From Candidatus Rifleibacteriota bacterium (lineage in GTDB: Bacteria; Muiribacteriota; Ozemobacteria; Ozemobacterales; Ozemobacteraceae): DNA of 64,000 bases. Positions 1 through 10,189 of this stretch are shown here, one piece after another (position 1 is the first letter of the stretch; every line of letters starts with the position of its first letter). The notes under the pieces are model-generated. The model worked only from the letters and a program-made list of their open reading frames with translations. It did not search any database and was not told the DNA's origin. Position numbers and translations under genes: made by a program. The stretch lies in assembly GCA_015233565.1 (NCBI GenBank), contig JADFXM010000008.1, forward strand, positions 144,668 through 208,667. The letters are read 5' to 3'.

Positions 1-1
1 G

Positions 2-958
2 GTAATTTCCCGACATAGCCAGCACCCGGATTCCGAGACTTCAGAATTATGTCGACATGCGCTTTTCCTGCTTTCAAAGAGAGGTTGTACTGAAGCTGAA
101 GTAATTCTGGATAAATTCGAAAAATCCGAAAAAGTTGAAAGCAAGCTTGTTACAATGGAAGAAATATCTCCAGGTTTGCATGCTCAGGTAAAAGGTTTTC
201 CTTTTATTTTAGGTGGAATCCTTCGTGCTGAAATTCTTCATAATGATTCCTCGCTTATCCTTTACCGGTTGAAAGAATGTTTTGGGAAAATTTGTACTTT
301 ACTGGCCTCCTCGTTTATCGCTTTTTATTTTGCGTACGGTCAGAAGAAGAAACCGGAATTGCAAAAAAAATGCTTCAAAGCATTGTCTGAAGGAATTCTC
401 AAATTTGACATCATCGATTTATTGGAGAGCCTTTCGCATTCTTTTCCACCGCCAGATCATGAGGGAGATCTTTTTCCGGCTATTTTGGCCAAAAATATTC
501 TTGAGGACTATGAAGAGAACTTGTTTGGAGAAATAATCTCTCTCCGAGAAGGCTTTTCATTTCTTGCCCAACATCCGGAAATGGCGGAAACTCTCCTGCA
601 TCCTGCACTAGTTGGAATGGAAAAGCTTTTTTCGTATCTCCAATGCTTTAAAGAAAATTCTTTGATTGTTAAATCTACAATGAAAGAGCAGATTCGATTT
701 ATCAATTTTTGGAAACCGTCCCCGGAATTTGTTGACCCAAGGCAATTAGCCAATTTCGGGTTTGAAATAAAGATAAACGCTCCAGTATTGGTAAGCAAAA
801 ATTCCTGCCATTTTTTGGAAATGCATCCATATTTGGCATTTGACAATGAAAAAATGCTTGCTATTCGCAGTGAACCGGACGAGCAGGAACTCTGGGATTT
901 CCTTACCAGAAATAATATTCTTGAAGCATTTTTAGCTTTCCTTACTGAGAGGGTTTAA
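2..958 (+). CDS. Hypothetical protein, 5' end outside window
   Basis: The reading frame is open back to the first bases of the window (residues such as SELCRHALFLLSKRGCTEAE precede the Met at 155), so the ORF-track start is probably internal and the gene is truncated by the window edge. The visible 318 residues are mostly predicted helical, with Leu/Phe-rich amphipathic stretches resembling a helical-repeat fold. I see no catalytic motif, signal peptide or membrane segment. The short helix-loop-helix units (ALFLLSKRG, ILDKFEKSEK) could be HEAT/TPR-like, but this is weak. I do not recognise a family. It ends in TAA and is followed by about 400 bp without a gene. Confidence 0.6.
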   Translation, partial: VISRHSQHPDSETSELCRHALFLLSKRGCTEAEVILDKFEKSEKVESKLVTMEEISPGLHAQVKGFPFILGGILRAEILHNDSSLILYRLKECFGKICTLLASSFIAFYFAYGQKKKPELQKKCFKALSEGILKFDIIDLLESLSHSFPPPDHEGDLFPAILAKNILEDYEENLFGEIISLREGFSFLAQHPEMAETLLHPALVGMEKLFSYLQCFKENSLIVKSTMKEQIRFINFWKPSPEFVDPRQLANFGFEIKINAPVLVSKNSCHFLEMHPYLAFDNEKMLAIRSEPDEQELWDFLTRNNILEAFLAFLTERV

Positions 959-1365
959 TTCCAGTTTTAGGTAGTTTCATTCCATTTTTGCTGCCATTTC
1001 TGGCGTTGGCAGTCTATTGTACCATTTGGTTTTCGGGCGATTACTTTGTGATGGGTACAAAAAACTTTCGCCCTCCGAAAAAATCGATTCAATTTTAATT
1101 TCAAAAAGCATAATTGCTGTCCCCCCCCTTTTTTGAATTTTCTTTGGGGCGTTTTTTCTTAAATTTTCCTGAAAAGTTTGAAAATTTTGGGGAACTAAAA
1201 GCTGATCAGGAGTTAATTTGCAATAGTTCCACAACTCCCCTTCTATCTAAAAGAGCGAAATTTGACGATAGGGGTGGTTGCCAAATTAAAAAAAAGTTTT
1301 TTTATCAGTTTTGGGACAAGAGAATAGGGATCGGTAGGAATATTGATTGTTAGGATGGTTTCACA
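959..1365. other. Intergenic stretch, no gene recognised
   Basis: About 400 bp of AT-rich sequence with homopolymer runs (C8, T6). The two ORFs reported here on opposite strands have low-complexity translations and no ribosome binding site. A long-loop inverted repeat (GGGCGA near 1036 and TCGCCC near 1070) is visible but lacks a terminator-like T run. The promoter of the following lipoprotein operon should lie here, but I cannot single out a convincing -35/-10 pair. Confidence 0.4.
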
Positions 1366-4300
1366 TTGAACAGGAAGAAACCTCAAATCATTTTTAGAAA
1401 CCCTCAAAAATTTGTTTACGCACTTTTTTTGTCAATTTTTTTTCTGGGAGCGTTATTAATCATTACTGGATGCGCTGGTGGCGGTTCTTCAGAATCGAAG
1501 AGTGCCGTCAGTCCAATTTCTTCGGGGGGGGTATCCCAAAGAATATTGACCGGAAAAATCACAACCGCCAGTGTTCTTCAATCCTCAATTAGAGGACTTG
1601 ATGCTTCGTTGCTTCCCGTTGCGAGTGCTGAAGTCTGGTTGGAAGAGAATCCCGAATTTATGCACTCTTTTACTACTGCAACAGGAGTATATCAATTTTT
1701 AAATGTTCCCCCCGGGGAATACCACATGGTTGCAAAATTATTTGACAACCTTAGCCAAAAGACATATAAAAACATGTCTTTTAAGCCGGTCTATGTTTCT
1801 GATAAAGAATCTGCAATTGAAGTTGATCCTGTACAGATTGTCGAAGCAAAAAACACGGTTCGAGGGATTTTATTGGATCCTTACGGAAATCCTCTCCCTC
1901 AGGGAACAAAATTAAGCCTTTGGGGCGAAAATTTTTTTATTCGTGAGAATGGAAATTTTGAGACGCCACCGCTACCAGATGGATTCACCGAGGCTGAGCT
2001 GAAAATTCCATCAACCAGCACTTCGGGAAAATTGAATATCACTATTCCTTTCGCACCAGGTGAAACCCCATCCCAAATTGAGATAAATGCACCTTCTTTT
2101 GATTCTTTTGTTGTACCACCAACTGTATCGGTAGTGACATCAGGTGATGTTGCCTCCGTCAGTCGAAAAATCAGAACTCAAGGGCAAATTTTCCTTTTTG
2201 CCACCCCGAAAAGCGATGATTCAAGCAGTATAGGAAAAATTTCAATCTCCTGGGTTGCAACCAAAGGAGAGCTTTCAGTCGACCCGGTTAATGAATTTAA
2301 AGCTGCCTGGACTGCTCCTGAAACTCCTGGAATTGCAACCATTTCAATTAAAGTTACCGACCCGCATGGAGCTTTCAGTTATACGAAAATCGGCTTTTTG
2401 GTTGGAATTGATTCTCCCAATAATGCAGCCGCTAATGATACTGAACCACCGATTGTTACTTTCAAATACCCCGCTGAAAATGCCACAGGAGTGCCGATTG
2501 GGATCGGAATCAGCGTAGGATTCAGTGAAGCGATAGATTCACAATCATTTACAACTCAAAACTTTTTTCTGAAAACCGGCGAAAAATTAATTCCCGGAAG
2601 AATTTCTCTCAGTAAAGATGGCAAGAATGCGGTTTTCCAACCGGAAAACCCACTTGATAATGGGGCCACTTTTTCCGTTTATTTGTCCCGGAATATTAAA
2701 GATCTTGCGGGAAATACGCTCCAAACAACACTTTTCTGGACGTTTTCTACAGTTCCATTACTAAGCCCGACAGTGGCAAGAATTTCTTTTTTGAAAGTGC
2801 CACCTCTTTGTACTACTTTAGCCACGGCTGAATTCAGGATCGATGGTTCTTTCCTATTAGCCTATAGATTCAAGCTTGATTCCGGAAGTTACAGCAATGA
2901 AATCCCTCTTACAGTACCGACTTATCTTTCAAGTTTAACAGAGGGAATTCATACTTTTTTTGTACTGGGAAAAAATTCTGATGAAGTTTGGCAATCAGAG
3001 CTAACTCCGGCCTCTTACTCCTGGTTAATAGACTGGACACCGCCCTCAATTGCAATAAGTTCTCCTTCCATCAGCGAGACTGAAAGTGGCCCGGTTAATT
3101 ATTCTGTAACTTATTCAGGGGCAGATTGGATTGGTTTGTCCAAAGACAAGGTTTCCCTTGAAAAAACTAATTCAGTCAATGGAGTTGTTGAGATTAAGGA
3201 AACCGGGATTACTACTCGTACAATTAACATCAAAGATATTTCAGGAGCTGGGACATTCAGAATATCGATAGCCTCAGGAACGGCATTCGATGCAGCAGGA
3301 AATATGGCTCTGGGAGCTATATCCAACGATTGGGTTAAAGTCACTCCTCCGCTACCAACGGCAACTCCGACTTTCAATGTTTCCACAATAATTCCTGAAA
3401 ATGGCGGAGGTTTCGGAAATGAGGCGAATCTGGCAAATCAAATTGATTCGATGCTTGCAAAAGCTCCTGACAAAAAGGTCAGAATTAGGTTTGGAAACCC
3501 TCCACTTCCTGGATCGATCACTTTAAACATTTCAGATGACGATTCAAATCCAATAATACAAGCTGATTTCGAAGCCCAAACCGACGGAGTAGCAACTGAA
3601 GCATTATTTACGATGACCAGTACCGGTTCAACAATATTGGAAATTTTTGGGGTTAATCCGATTTCCCAACTTTCCTTGAGAATGCAATTTACTTCAGCAG
3701 ACGGGAAAAAGAGTGATTCAGTTCTGAAAGCCAAAGCCACCGCACCAATTGTGTCCTATGATCCAAATCCCAGGTGGAGATTTGTTGGATCAGCTGGTTT
3801 TTCAGATTACCTAGCTTTTAATCAGTGTTTGAAATTCGATGGATCAGGTGTTTTGTATGTATCTTACAGTGAAATACTTGCTTTCAACGATGCAAGAATT
3901 ACAGTGAAAAAATACAATGGAAAATCGTGGGAGAATGTTGGAAATCCTCGGTTTTCAGCCGGACCATCCACGGAACTGGCCATGGCGCTTGGGCCAGGGG
4001 ATACGCCCTTTGTTGCTTTTTCCCAAAACACTGCTCCGGGAAATTATGATGGATTAACCAATGTAATGAAATTTAATGGAGCTTCCTGGGAAACAATCGG
4101 AACAAGTCGATTTACTGATGATGGTTGGAACACAACCGCCTCAGGAACCAATTTGGTTATTGCACCAAATGGAAACCCTGTTGTTTCATTCGCTTCCACT
4201 GATGATTATGGAGATTATTGGACCTCAGTAGTTGGATTCGCATCGACTTATGGGGATTGGGGAAGCATGGCACCATGGGTGGATAACGGTGGTTGGTCGC

Positions 4301-4845
4301 AACCTTTTAATTACACTGTTTTCCGGAGCATGAGTATTTTCGGTTCAATCCCTTATGTTCTTGTCCAGGATTTTAATATTGGTAACGGTCTGGCGACCGT
4401 GAAAAAATTGGTGAATGGTACCTGGACTGATGTTGGGCCCGAGAGTTTTTCCGGAGGATTAATCGGGTCCGGTAGCATTCAAATTGATTCGGATGGAACA
4501 CCTTACGTTGCATATTCTGATTATGCTTACGGTTTTAAAGCAATCGTCAAAAAATTTGATGAAACAAACTGGGTAAATCTTGGCTCTTCTAGCGGGATTT
4601 CCGACACTAGTGCTGATGACCTTTCCCTGGTAATTCAAGGGAAGACAATTTTCCTGGCCTTTACCAGTCAAAATAAAACTACCGTATTAAGATGGAACAA
4701 TTCTTCATGGGAGAGTCTAGGGTTGGTTCGTTTCTCGCCTGGACAAGCTTATTTCCTTTCGATGGCTGCTTTTAACGATATTCCATATCTCGCTTTTATG
4801 GATTACGCAAATGGTTTGAAAACGACGGTTATGAAATATGAGTAA
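1366..4845 (+). CDS. Large surface lipoprotein with Ig-like and propeller-like repeats
   Basis: The N-terminus is a hydrophobic segment ending in a lipobox (LLIITGC, Cys36), so the protein should be lipidated and exported. After a Ser/Gly linker come two carboxypeptidase-regulatory-like beta domains (about 58-145 and 165-225; GVYQFLNVPPGEYHMVAK is typical). A PKD/Ig-like domain (about 250-345) and a Big_5/SbsA-type Ig domain (about 358-463; PAENATGVPIGIGISVGFSE) follow. From about residue 800 to the end there are repeated 50-60 residue units with W-x-x-V/I-G motifs and YVAYSD/FVAFSQ strands, consistent with a beta-propeller. The start is TTG with an AGGATGG-like site about 10 nt upstream; no better start is in frame. 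The 3' end overlaps the FecR-domain gene by 8 nt, so the two are probably translationally coupled. Role inferred: outer-membrane surface or adhesive protein; the ligand cannot be read from sequence. Confidence 0.85.
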   Translation: MNRKKPQIIFRNPQKFVYALFLSIFFLGALLIITGCAGGGSSESKSAVSPISSGGVSQRILTGKITTASVLQSSIRGLDASLLPVASAEVWLEENPEFMHSFTTATGVYQFLNVPPGEYHMVAKLFDNLSQKTYKNMSFKPVYVSDKESAIEVDPVQIVEAKNTVRGILLDPYGNPLPQGTKLSLWGENFFIRENGNFETPPLPDGFTEAELKIPSTSTSGKLNITIPFAPGETPSQIEINAPSFDSFVVPPTVSVVTSGDVASVSRKIRTQGQIFLFATPKSDDSSSIGKISISWVATKGELSVDPVNEFKAAWTAPETPGIATISIKVTDPHGAFSYTKIGFLVGIDSPNNAAANDTEPPIVTFKYPAENATGVPIGIGISVGFSEAIDSQSFTTQNFFLKTGEKLIPGRISLSKDGKNAVFQPENPLDNGATFSVYLSRNIKDLAGNTLQTTLFWTFSTVPLLSPTVARISFLKVPPLCTTLATAEFRIDGSFLLAYRFKLDSGSYSNEIPLTVPTYLSSLTEGIHTFFVLGKNSDEVWQSELTPASYSWLIDWTPPSIAISSPSISETESGPVNYSVTYSGADWIGLSKDKVSLEKTNSVNGVVEIKETGITTRTINIKDISGAGTFRISIASGTAFDAAGNMALGAISNDWVKVTPPLPTATPTFNVSTIIPENGGGFGNEANLANQIDSMLAKAPDKKVRIRFGNPPLPGSITLNISDDDSNPIIQADFEAQTDGVATEALFTMTSTGSTILEIFGVNPISQLSLRMQFTSADGKKSDSVLKAKATAPIVSYDPNPRWRFVGSAGFSDYLAFNQCLKFDGSGVLYVSYSEILAFNDARITVKKYNGKSWENVGNPRFSAGPSTELAMALGPGDTPFVAFSQNTAPGNYDGLTNVMKFNGASWETIGTSRFTDDGWNTTASGTNLVIAPNGNPVVSFASTDDYGDYWTSVVGFASTYGDWGSMAPWVDNGGWSQPFNYTVFRSMSIFGSIPYVLVQDFNIGNGLATVKKLVNGTWTDVGPESFSGGLIGSGSIQIDSDGTPYVAYSDYAYGFKAIVKKFDETNWVNLGSSSGISDTSADDLSLVIQGKTIFLAFTSQNKTTVLRWNNSSWESLGLVRFSPGQAYFLSMAAFNDIPYLAFMDYANGLKTTVMKYE

Positions 4846-6514
4846 ATTTAAATTTCAACTTATTTTCGCTTTCTTTCTTGTTTTTCTGCTTCTTGCTGCG
4901 CCATTGATAGCTGTTGATTCAGGCTCACGATTTTCAAGCGTTTCAGGGGAAGTAAAAATTTTTCCTGAGTCCAATCCTGCTTCCAAGAGTCTTGCAAAAG
5001 TCCAGTCCCAATTGAATATCGATGATCATGTTCTTACCGAGGAAGATTCGAATGCGATTATTTGTTTTGCTGAGATGTCGACTTTCCTTTTGAAAGCTGA
5101 GTCTGAGATAGCAATTAAAAGCCCAATATCTGACACAAGCAAAATTAATCTTATCAAAGGAAATATCTGGGTTAACGTCAAAAAAATTTCATCAGGCGGA
5201 AGTTTCGAAATAGAAGGGAATCAGACGGTAACCGGAATAAAAGGAACTAATGTGACCTTTTTTACTGACGAAGCAAAAACTGAAGATAGGATCAAGGTTC
5301 TCCGGGGTAGAACGGGTGTAAGGGTAAAGGAAACCCATGAAGAAATAGATTTGGAAGAAGGGGAAGAACTTGTAGTCCGCTCCGGTGGAAAGGTTCAAAA
5401 AAGCACAATCGATGTAGGAGAAGAATCCAAAGAATGGGAAAGCGAACTTTCGCATTTAGGAGATTCTATACAATTAAACCAGGTTCCCGAAATTGTACCT
5501 CAAATGATTGATGGCGAAAACAAATCATTCAAGGAACTGAGGGATTCTTATAGTGCAATGAATCAGAGTGGAAATAAGGATCTTGAGAAGATACAAAAAT
5601 TCAAACATGATCACGAGCGTTTTATAGGGCTGTTACTAGAGAATTCCGTTATTTTGAAAAATCTTGCGGGAAAAGTTGATGCGCAAAAAAGCGGTTTTGA
5701 AACCAAAAAAGGCACCAAATCAAAAGATTCGGATCAAATTTTTCTTTATGCCAGAATTATTGCACAAGCGCAAAAAGTTTTGCAAAACCATAGAGCGGAA
5801 ATCGATAAAATGAAAATCAGTGGGATTCCAGAGGGAACGGTTTCCCCGGAAAGTATTTCGTTCAATATTGGCATCGCCTGGTCGGAAGTCGAAATTTTGA
5901 AAAGCCAGCTGGAAAGCACTTCAGGAACTTCGGGGAGTGGTGGTTTGTCCCAGGACTGGTTTATCGATGCTCAAGATCGTTGCAATATTACCTTATTACT
6001 TTTGTCAGAACAAGAATCACAATTTATGAAGTTGCTGGAGAAAAATCCGAAAAATCCTGATCTTTTAGCGTTGGGGAGAAAGATTTCCGATTACAGAGTC
6101 CAAATCGTAAAGTTCATGAAGGATTTGAACGTAGTAAAAATTGATACTGCGATATTCACTGAAATGCAGGATTTTGCTGATCAGTTGTCCTATCAACTTT
6201 CCATTCTGGAAAATGCAATAAAAACTTATGATACCAATGTTGCAAATTCTCAAACTGAAAACAAGCTGCGCTCTACTCTAAGGATTTTGCAGGAATTCGG
6301 TAAGTCCAAAAAGATATATAATCAAGCAACCCGATTGTACCAGTCGTTTATGAGAGATGCGTCAAGAAACAAATACCAAACGTCTGAACAAGCCGAATTA
6401 AATTTTATTTATCAACAAATCGCGGACAGTTTTGACCGATTAGGGGTAGCGTACGATGAAATTCAAGTCAAACATCAGGAATTGCAAAATCAGTTGAATC
6501 AATTTTTGAAATGA
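4838..6514 (+). CDS. Secreted FecR-domain protein with coiled-coil C-terminus
   Basis: It has a signal peptide (hydrophobic LIFAFFLVFLLLAAPLIA) and no lipobox. A FecR-type beta domain spans about residues 58-190: INLIKGNIWVNVKK, then a GNQTVTGIKGT segment and an EGEELVVRSGG strand. This arrangement is typical of stand-alone FecR domain proteins rather than the anti-sigma FecR, because there is no cytoplasmic N-terminal domain. Residues from about 220 on are long charged helices (coiled coil) without enzyme motifs. The ATG overlaps the end of the upstream lipoprotein (ATGAGTAA), indicating co-expression. It probably acts in the periplasm or at the cell surface as a partner of the large lipoprotein; the function is unknown. 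Confidence 0.85.
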   Translation: MSKFKFQLIFAFFLVFLLLAAPLIAVDSGSRFSSVSGEVKIFPESNPASKSLAKVQSQLNIDDHVLTEEDSNAIICFAEMSTFLLKAESEIAIKSPISDTSKINLIKGNIWVNVKKISSGGSFEIEGNQTVTGIKGTNVTFFTDEAKTEDRIKVLRGRTGVRVKETHEEIDLEEGEELVVRSGGKVQKSTIDVGEESKEWESELSHLGDSIQLNQVPEIVPQMIDGENKSFKELRDSYSAMNQSGNKDLEKIQKFKHDHERFIGLLLENSVILKNLAGKVDAQKSGFETKKGTKSKDSDQIFLYARIIAQAQKVLQNHRAEIDKMKISGIPEGTVSPESISFNIGIAWSEVEILKSQLESTSGTSGSGGLSQDWFIDAQDRCNITLLLLSEQESQFMKLLEKNPKNPDLLALGRKISDYRVQIVKFMKDLNVVKIDTAIFTEMQDFADQLSYQLSILENAIKTYDTNVANSQTENKLRSTLRILQEFGKSKKIYNQATRLYQSFMRDASRNKYQTSEQAELNFIYQQIADSFDRLGVAYDEIQVKHQELQNQLNQFLK

Positions 6515-6837
6515 GTACAGTATCAAAAAATAGAACGGTAAGCACAAACTTCAGAATTCCAATTCCCGAGGATATAGTCTTAAGACCATTTTCCCGAAAC
6601 CTGAAAACGTGAACTCGTTTGGATGAGATTCCTGCCTTAACTTTTGTATTATTTGGTCTTAAAATAAAATTCGGGCTGAAAACTTTTTAATCTCTACGGA
6701 ATCGGCTTTTGAAGCTGAGCAATCGAAGAAAATGAAGTTTACGACAACAGGAATTCTGAACTTGTATTGTGAGAAACGAGGTTGGAGGGCTGAGATAGAC
6801 TTGCGTATTTTATGACCCCCGAAGAAGGACAAATTCA
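6515..6837. other. Intergenic stretch upstream of second lipoprotein
   Basis: About 320 bp without a supported gene. The minus ORF 6659-6886 is an antisense shadow. I see no strong hairpin. A clear Shine-Dalgarno (GAAGAAGGA) sits at its right edge and belongs to the next gene. The separation suggests that gene has its own promoter, but I cannot pinpoint it. Confidence 0.35.
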
Positions 6838-9800
6838 ATGACTCAAACAAAAAAAACAAATAATCCTCCTGGACTCTTCCGGGCATTTCGATGTCTTTTG
6901 ATTTTTTTGGTCTTGTTGGTTACCTCACTTATTTCTGGCTGCATGGGCGGTTCAAACAGTGGAAATTTGGCAAATTCAATTAATTCTACTGATTCCGAAA
7001 AGATAATTGCAACATTGAACAAATTTAACGCCAATACGTCCCAAAGAAATTCCGCTGAGGCTGAAAACTTGCTATCAGCGAAATTAAAAAGCCAAAACGG
7101 CAGTGGCAAAATTTCCGGACTATTTCAAATTTGGGATTTTGGGAACAATTTTAAAACTCAGGAAGGAAGCGCTTCATATACATTTGTAATTCCTTCCGAC
7201 GGAATAACTCAACCTTCTTCAAACTACGCTGAAGTATTTTCTTATTACACCAGTCCTGGGGGAAACAGGATTGAAATAGTTTTTCAAGTTACCAAGGACA
7301 TTGATGGGGAATGGTTTATCGATGATTTTCGAATAAACTCACGATCTATTGGGGTTTTTCAGATGCAGCCATTTTTTCCGCTGGACATCGGAGATCGCTG
7401 GAAATACACAGTTGAGCAAAATAACCAGCAATTGCCGTATTACATAGTAATTACCGTCGCATCCGGACCTGATACGATCAATGGAAAAAAAGTATACACT
7501 TTGAACGAATCTTTCGAACCTTTGAACTCCATCTCATCATTTACAATTGACCCAAAAATCGGAAGATTTTCCAGATATGGTGGTTACTGGCGCTTTTCAA
7601 ACGACTCAGGGATATGGGATTTCGGGCCTCCCCCGCTTGGGACTTACACTTTCAATGCCGGACAACCACTGAAAATGTGGAACGAGGTCGAAACTATCGG
7701 AACCTATACCGAAGTGAACTTTTCAGAAGTCTACCAGAATACCAATTATTCAGGATACATCGACACTTCAATGAGTGAATTGTTCTCCAACCCGAGCGCT
7801 TTTGGAATTATTGATACGCTTCCATCATACCAGGAATGGTACTATCAAAATAAACCTGACCCCTGGGGAAGATCCCATATCCGAAAAACCTTTTACTTTA
7901 AAGAAGGCTTGGGATTAGCTTTTTATTTGGAAATGGATCAAATTTCAGGTGAAATCTGGCAAATCTGGAGAATTGTGGAAGCCAAAGTTGCCGGAAAGGA
8001 AATGAATCCTGCAGATTGGCCATTCCAGATAATTTCTTCCCCATTTTTACCGGATGCTTATCCAAATTCACCTTATCACTTCGAATTTGAAGCTCAATGG
8101 GGTTTTGCCTCCAATCACGTTTGGACAGTAACTTCGGGAAGTTTACCTCCAGGCTTGTTCCTGTCACCCTCCGGAATTTTGGAAGGAACACCAATTGAAG
8201 AAGGAAATTATAAGTTTTCATTGAAAGTAAGCGAGAAAATCGGAAGTAAAACAGCCAGTCAGGATTTTTCCATCACTATTAAACAGGGGATGGTAATACT
8301 GGACAACGTTGATCTTCCACGGGCGCGAATTAATCAGAACTATGACTATGGATTTAAAGCCCAGTCGGGTGGAGAGATAGTTACTGAAAACCTGAGCTGG
8401 ATTTTAGCAACCTATACGACTCTTCCGCCGGGACTTTCTCTGGCTTCCGGTACCGGAATAATTTCCGGAATTCCGACTCAAACAGGCATTTTTTATTTTC
8501 AATTGGAGGCATCAGATTCCTTACCGAAAACACATTCATTCAAATCCTTTTCTTTGCAAGTGGCACCGGAAATTTCCGGGACGTTAAAAACGACTGCAAC
8601 ATGGATGGGTGGCGGCTTTATGTGTGCGCAAATCCAATTTTTAAATGACAGGAACCAGCCGGTTTTTCCTGATTCCCAAACACTATCCACTTCTTCAATT
8701 ACTCTTATCGACTTACAAGTTAGCAAATCAGGGGACTCGTCATCATCAGCGGGAGTTCATCCCTATCGAATAGATTATACCGGCGAAAAAGATCCTTTTG
8801 TCTATTTTGAGTATGGACAAGGAGATTTCGATTACAATTCCACGACTCTCTCAGTTATTGCAAGCGGAGTTCTGAGTTCCTCATTGAATATGATTTCCTC
8901 TTCTACCCCCGTTACCTTGCGAAACAGAATGCTCTTTCGCGAATTCATTCCCTGGAGTGCATTTGCAACTCCAGGAACAGAAACTGTTCCATTCGAAATA
9001 AAAAACTTTTCAGCACTTAACCCCAACCTCTTTTTTGTTTACCGAGACGGAGTTGAGCAATTCAATGTTACCGTTGATAAAACGGGCCCGGAGGCTTTAC
9101 TGAAAATTTCACGAACTCCTGTCGCAAAATGGTTTACAGACCAAAAGAAGTTGTACATTAAAGATTTTTCCGTATTCAAAACGACGGGAACAGATGATTT
9201 AAACTGTTGGGTTTTGTCAACTGTTGGTACTTCCAGCAGTATTATTTCACAATTTGCTCCAACGGCTTCTTCAACATTTAATTCTATGGACGGGTTTATG
9301 GAAAGTATTCCTCAGCACATGGATTTCCTCAACCATTTCAAGGTTTTTGCCCCCTCAGGGAAACAGACCGAAACTATTCTCTGGGCTGATGACTCCTATT
9401 TGAAAGCTCTTCTTCTTACGGGGGAAGTGAATCCAAATGCCGGGTATCCAACAAAAGTTGTTGATATGGTTGCAACTGGCTCTCCCGGAGTATTTCCTCA
9501 AATCAGAACTATTGATGAGGGTGGAAACATTCGAAAATTTTCTATGGACCAATATGGAAGCATTACCGGGGGAGAAATTCTATTTTCCCTTCCTAATGTT
9601 GTAGCGAACCCTAATAATGAATTCAAGTTGTGTTGGTATCCGAACTCCGACCCCCTCGAATTTTTACTCGTAACCGACAAAGGAAATAACCGTGCAGTTT
9701 TGGTTACTGGAAGCGGAGTTAACTGGCAGATAGGTGGAAACACCGGTTTAAAGAACATTAAAGGGCGGCTCAATGCGCCGCTGGGACAATGCGAATTTGC

Positions 9801-9879
9801 CCTCGAAGATACCACTTGGTCGGTGGTAGCAGATGCCGATGGAATCCAAGTATTTGAACATTACGGATTTGGAGAGTGA
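6838..9879 (+). CDS. Large lipoprotein with two putative-Ig (He_PIG) domains
   Basis: A signal peptide with lipobox LISGC (Cys35) predicts an exported lipoprotein. Residues about 50-165 look like an NTF2/SnoaL-type alpha+beta domain (LNKFNANTSQRNSAEAENLL ... DGEWFIDDFRI). A beta-rich region of unknown family covers about 175-405. Two He_PIG-type Ig domains follow at about 414-480 and 484-572, each with the hallmark LPPGLxLSxxxGxxxGxP pattern (GSLPPGLFLSPSGILEGTP; TTLPPGLSLASGTGIISGIP). The remaining 440 residues are beta-rich without a recognised motif. The ATG is preceded by AAGGA at 7-8 nt. It resembles the 1366 lipoprotein in kind, but I see no shared domain order. Likely a cell-surface protein; no enzyme signature seen. 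Confidence 0.85.
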   Translation: MTQTKKTNNPPGLFRAFRCLLIFLVLLVTSLISGCMGGSNSGNLANSINSTDSEKIIATLNKFNANTSQRNSAEAENLLSAKLKSQNGSGKISGLFQIWDFGNNFKTQEGSASYTFVIPSDGITQPSSNYAEVFSYYTSPGGNRIEIVFQVTKDIDGEWFIDDFRINSRSIGVFQMQPFFPLDIGDRWKYTVEQNNQQLPYYIVITVASGPDTINGKKVYTLNESFEPLNSISSFTIDPKIGRFSRYGGYWRFSNDSGIWDFGPPPLGTYTFNAGQPLKMWNEVETIGTYTEVNFSEVYQNTNYSGYIDTSMSELFSNPSAFGIIDTLPSYQEWYYQNKPDPWGRSHIRKTFYFKEGLGLAFYLEMDQISGEIWQIWRIVEAKVAGKEMNPADWPFQIISSPFLPDAYPNSPYHFEFEAQWGFASNHVWTVTSGSLPPGLFLSPSGILEGTPIEEGNYKFSLKVSEKIGSKTASQDFSITIKQGMVILDNVDLPRARINQNYDYGFKAQSGGEIVTENLSWILATYTTLPPGLSLASGTGIISGIPTQTGIFYFQLEASDSLPKTHSFKSFSLQVAPEISGTLKTTATWMGGGFMCAQIQFLNDRNQPVFPDSQTLSTSSITLIDLQVSKSGDSSSSAGVHPYRIDYTGEKDPFVYFEYGQGDFDYNSTTLSVIASGVLSSSLNMISSSTPVTLRNRMLFREFIPWSAFATPGTETVPFEIKNFSALNPNLFFVYRDGVEQFNVTVDKTGPEALLKISRTPVAKWFTDQKKLYIKDFSVFKTTGTDDLNCWVLSTVGTSSSIISQFAPTASSTFNSMDGFMESIPQHMDFLNHFKVFAPSGKQTETILWADDSYLKALLLTGEVNPNAGYPTKVVDMVATGSPGVFPQIRTIDEGGNIRKFSMDQYGSITGGEILFSLPNVVANPNNEFKLCWYPNSDPLEFLLVTDKGNNRAVLVTGSGVNWQIGGNTGLKNIKGRLNAPLGQCEFALEDTTWSVVADADGIQVFEHYGFGE

Positions 9880-9968
9880 AAAACATTGGACTTTTGGAGT
9901 CTTTCAAAAAAACAGAGTAATTGGGTTTTATTCAAAACCAATACTTCGACTCTGGACAATGACAAATA

Positions 9969-10105
9969 GCAGGTTGCTGAGAAGGTGTGAAATATTTAAA
10001 AAAACTGGAAGTGAAAAATGTCATAAATGTTTTCTGGTGGCTTTCTCAAGCGTTGTACTTTTATGAGTCAGTAAATTATTTTCAGCTTGTAAGTGGAGTC
10101 GAATC
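9969..10105 (+). repeat. Dispersed repeat family D, copy 1
   Basis: About 135 bp resembling 44583-44715 in the same orientation. Shared blocks are GAGAAGGTGTGAAA / GATAAGGTGTGAAA, GGCTTTCTC / GGCATTCTC, and GTTGTACTTTTATGAGT / GTTGTACTTTCATGAGT in the same order and spacing. Identity between blocks is modest. Neither copy encodes a protein. It is an old non-coding repeat, perhaps a decayed miniature transposable element; ends are not resolved. Confidence 0.5.
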
Positions 10106-10175
10106 GACTATGAATTCCTGTTTTTGTTTGCCTTGGTGTTTCATCCAGTAATCTTTTTAATGCTACGGGATTAGG

Positions 10176-10181
10176 TATAAT
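10176..10181 (+). promoter_or_regulatory. Candidate -10 box (TATAAT) just upstream of the CHASE2 cyclase
   Basis: A perfect TATAAT ends 8 nt before the ATG at 10190, and no Shine-Dalgarno is present (sequence between is TAACCTTT). If used, transcription would begin at or within a nucleotide or two of the ATG, giving a leaderless or near-leaderless mRNA. No good -35 is visible 17 nt upstream, so it may be fortuitous. Confidence 0.35.
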
Positions 10182-10189
10182 TAACCTTT

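Noticed and set aside
508-846. Minus-strand ORF of 112 aa
   Set aside because: Antisense to the first gene, with no SD and no recognisable motif; a shadow ORF.
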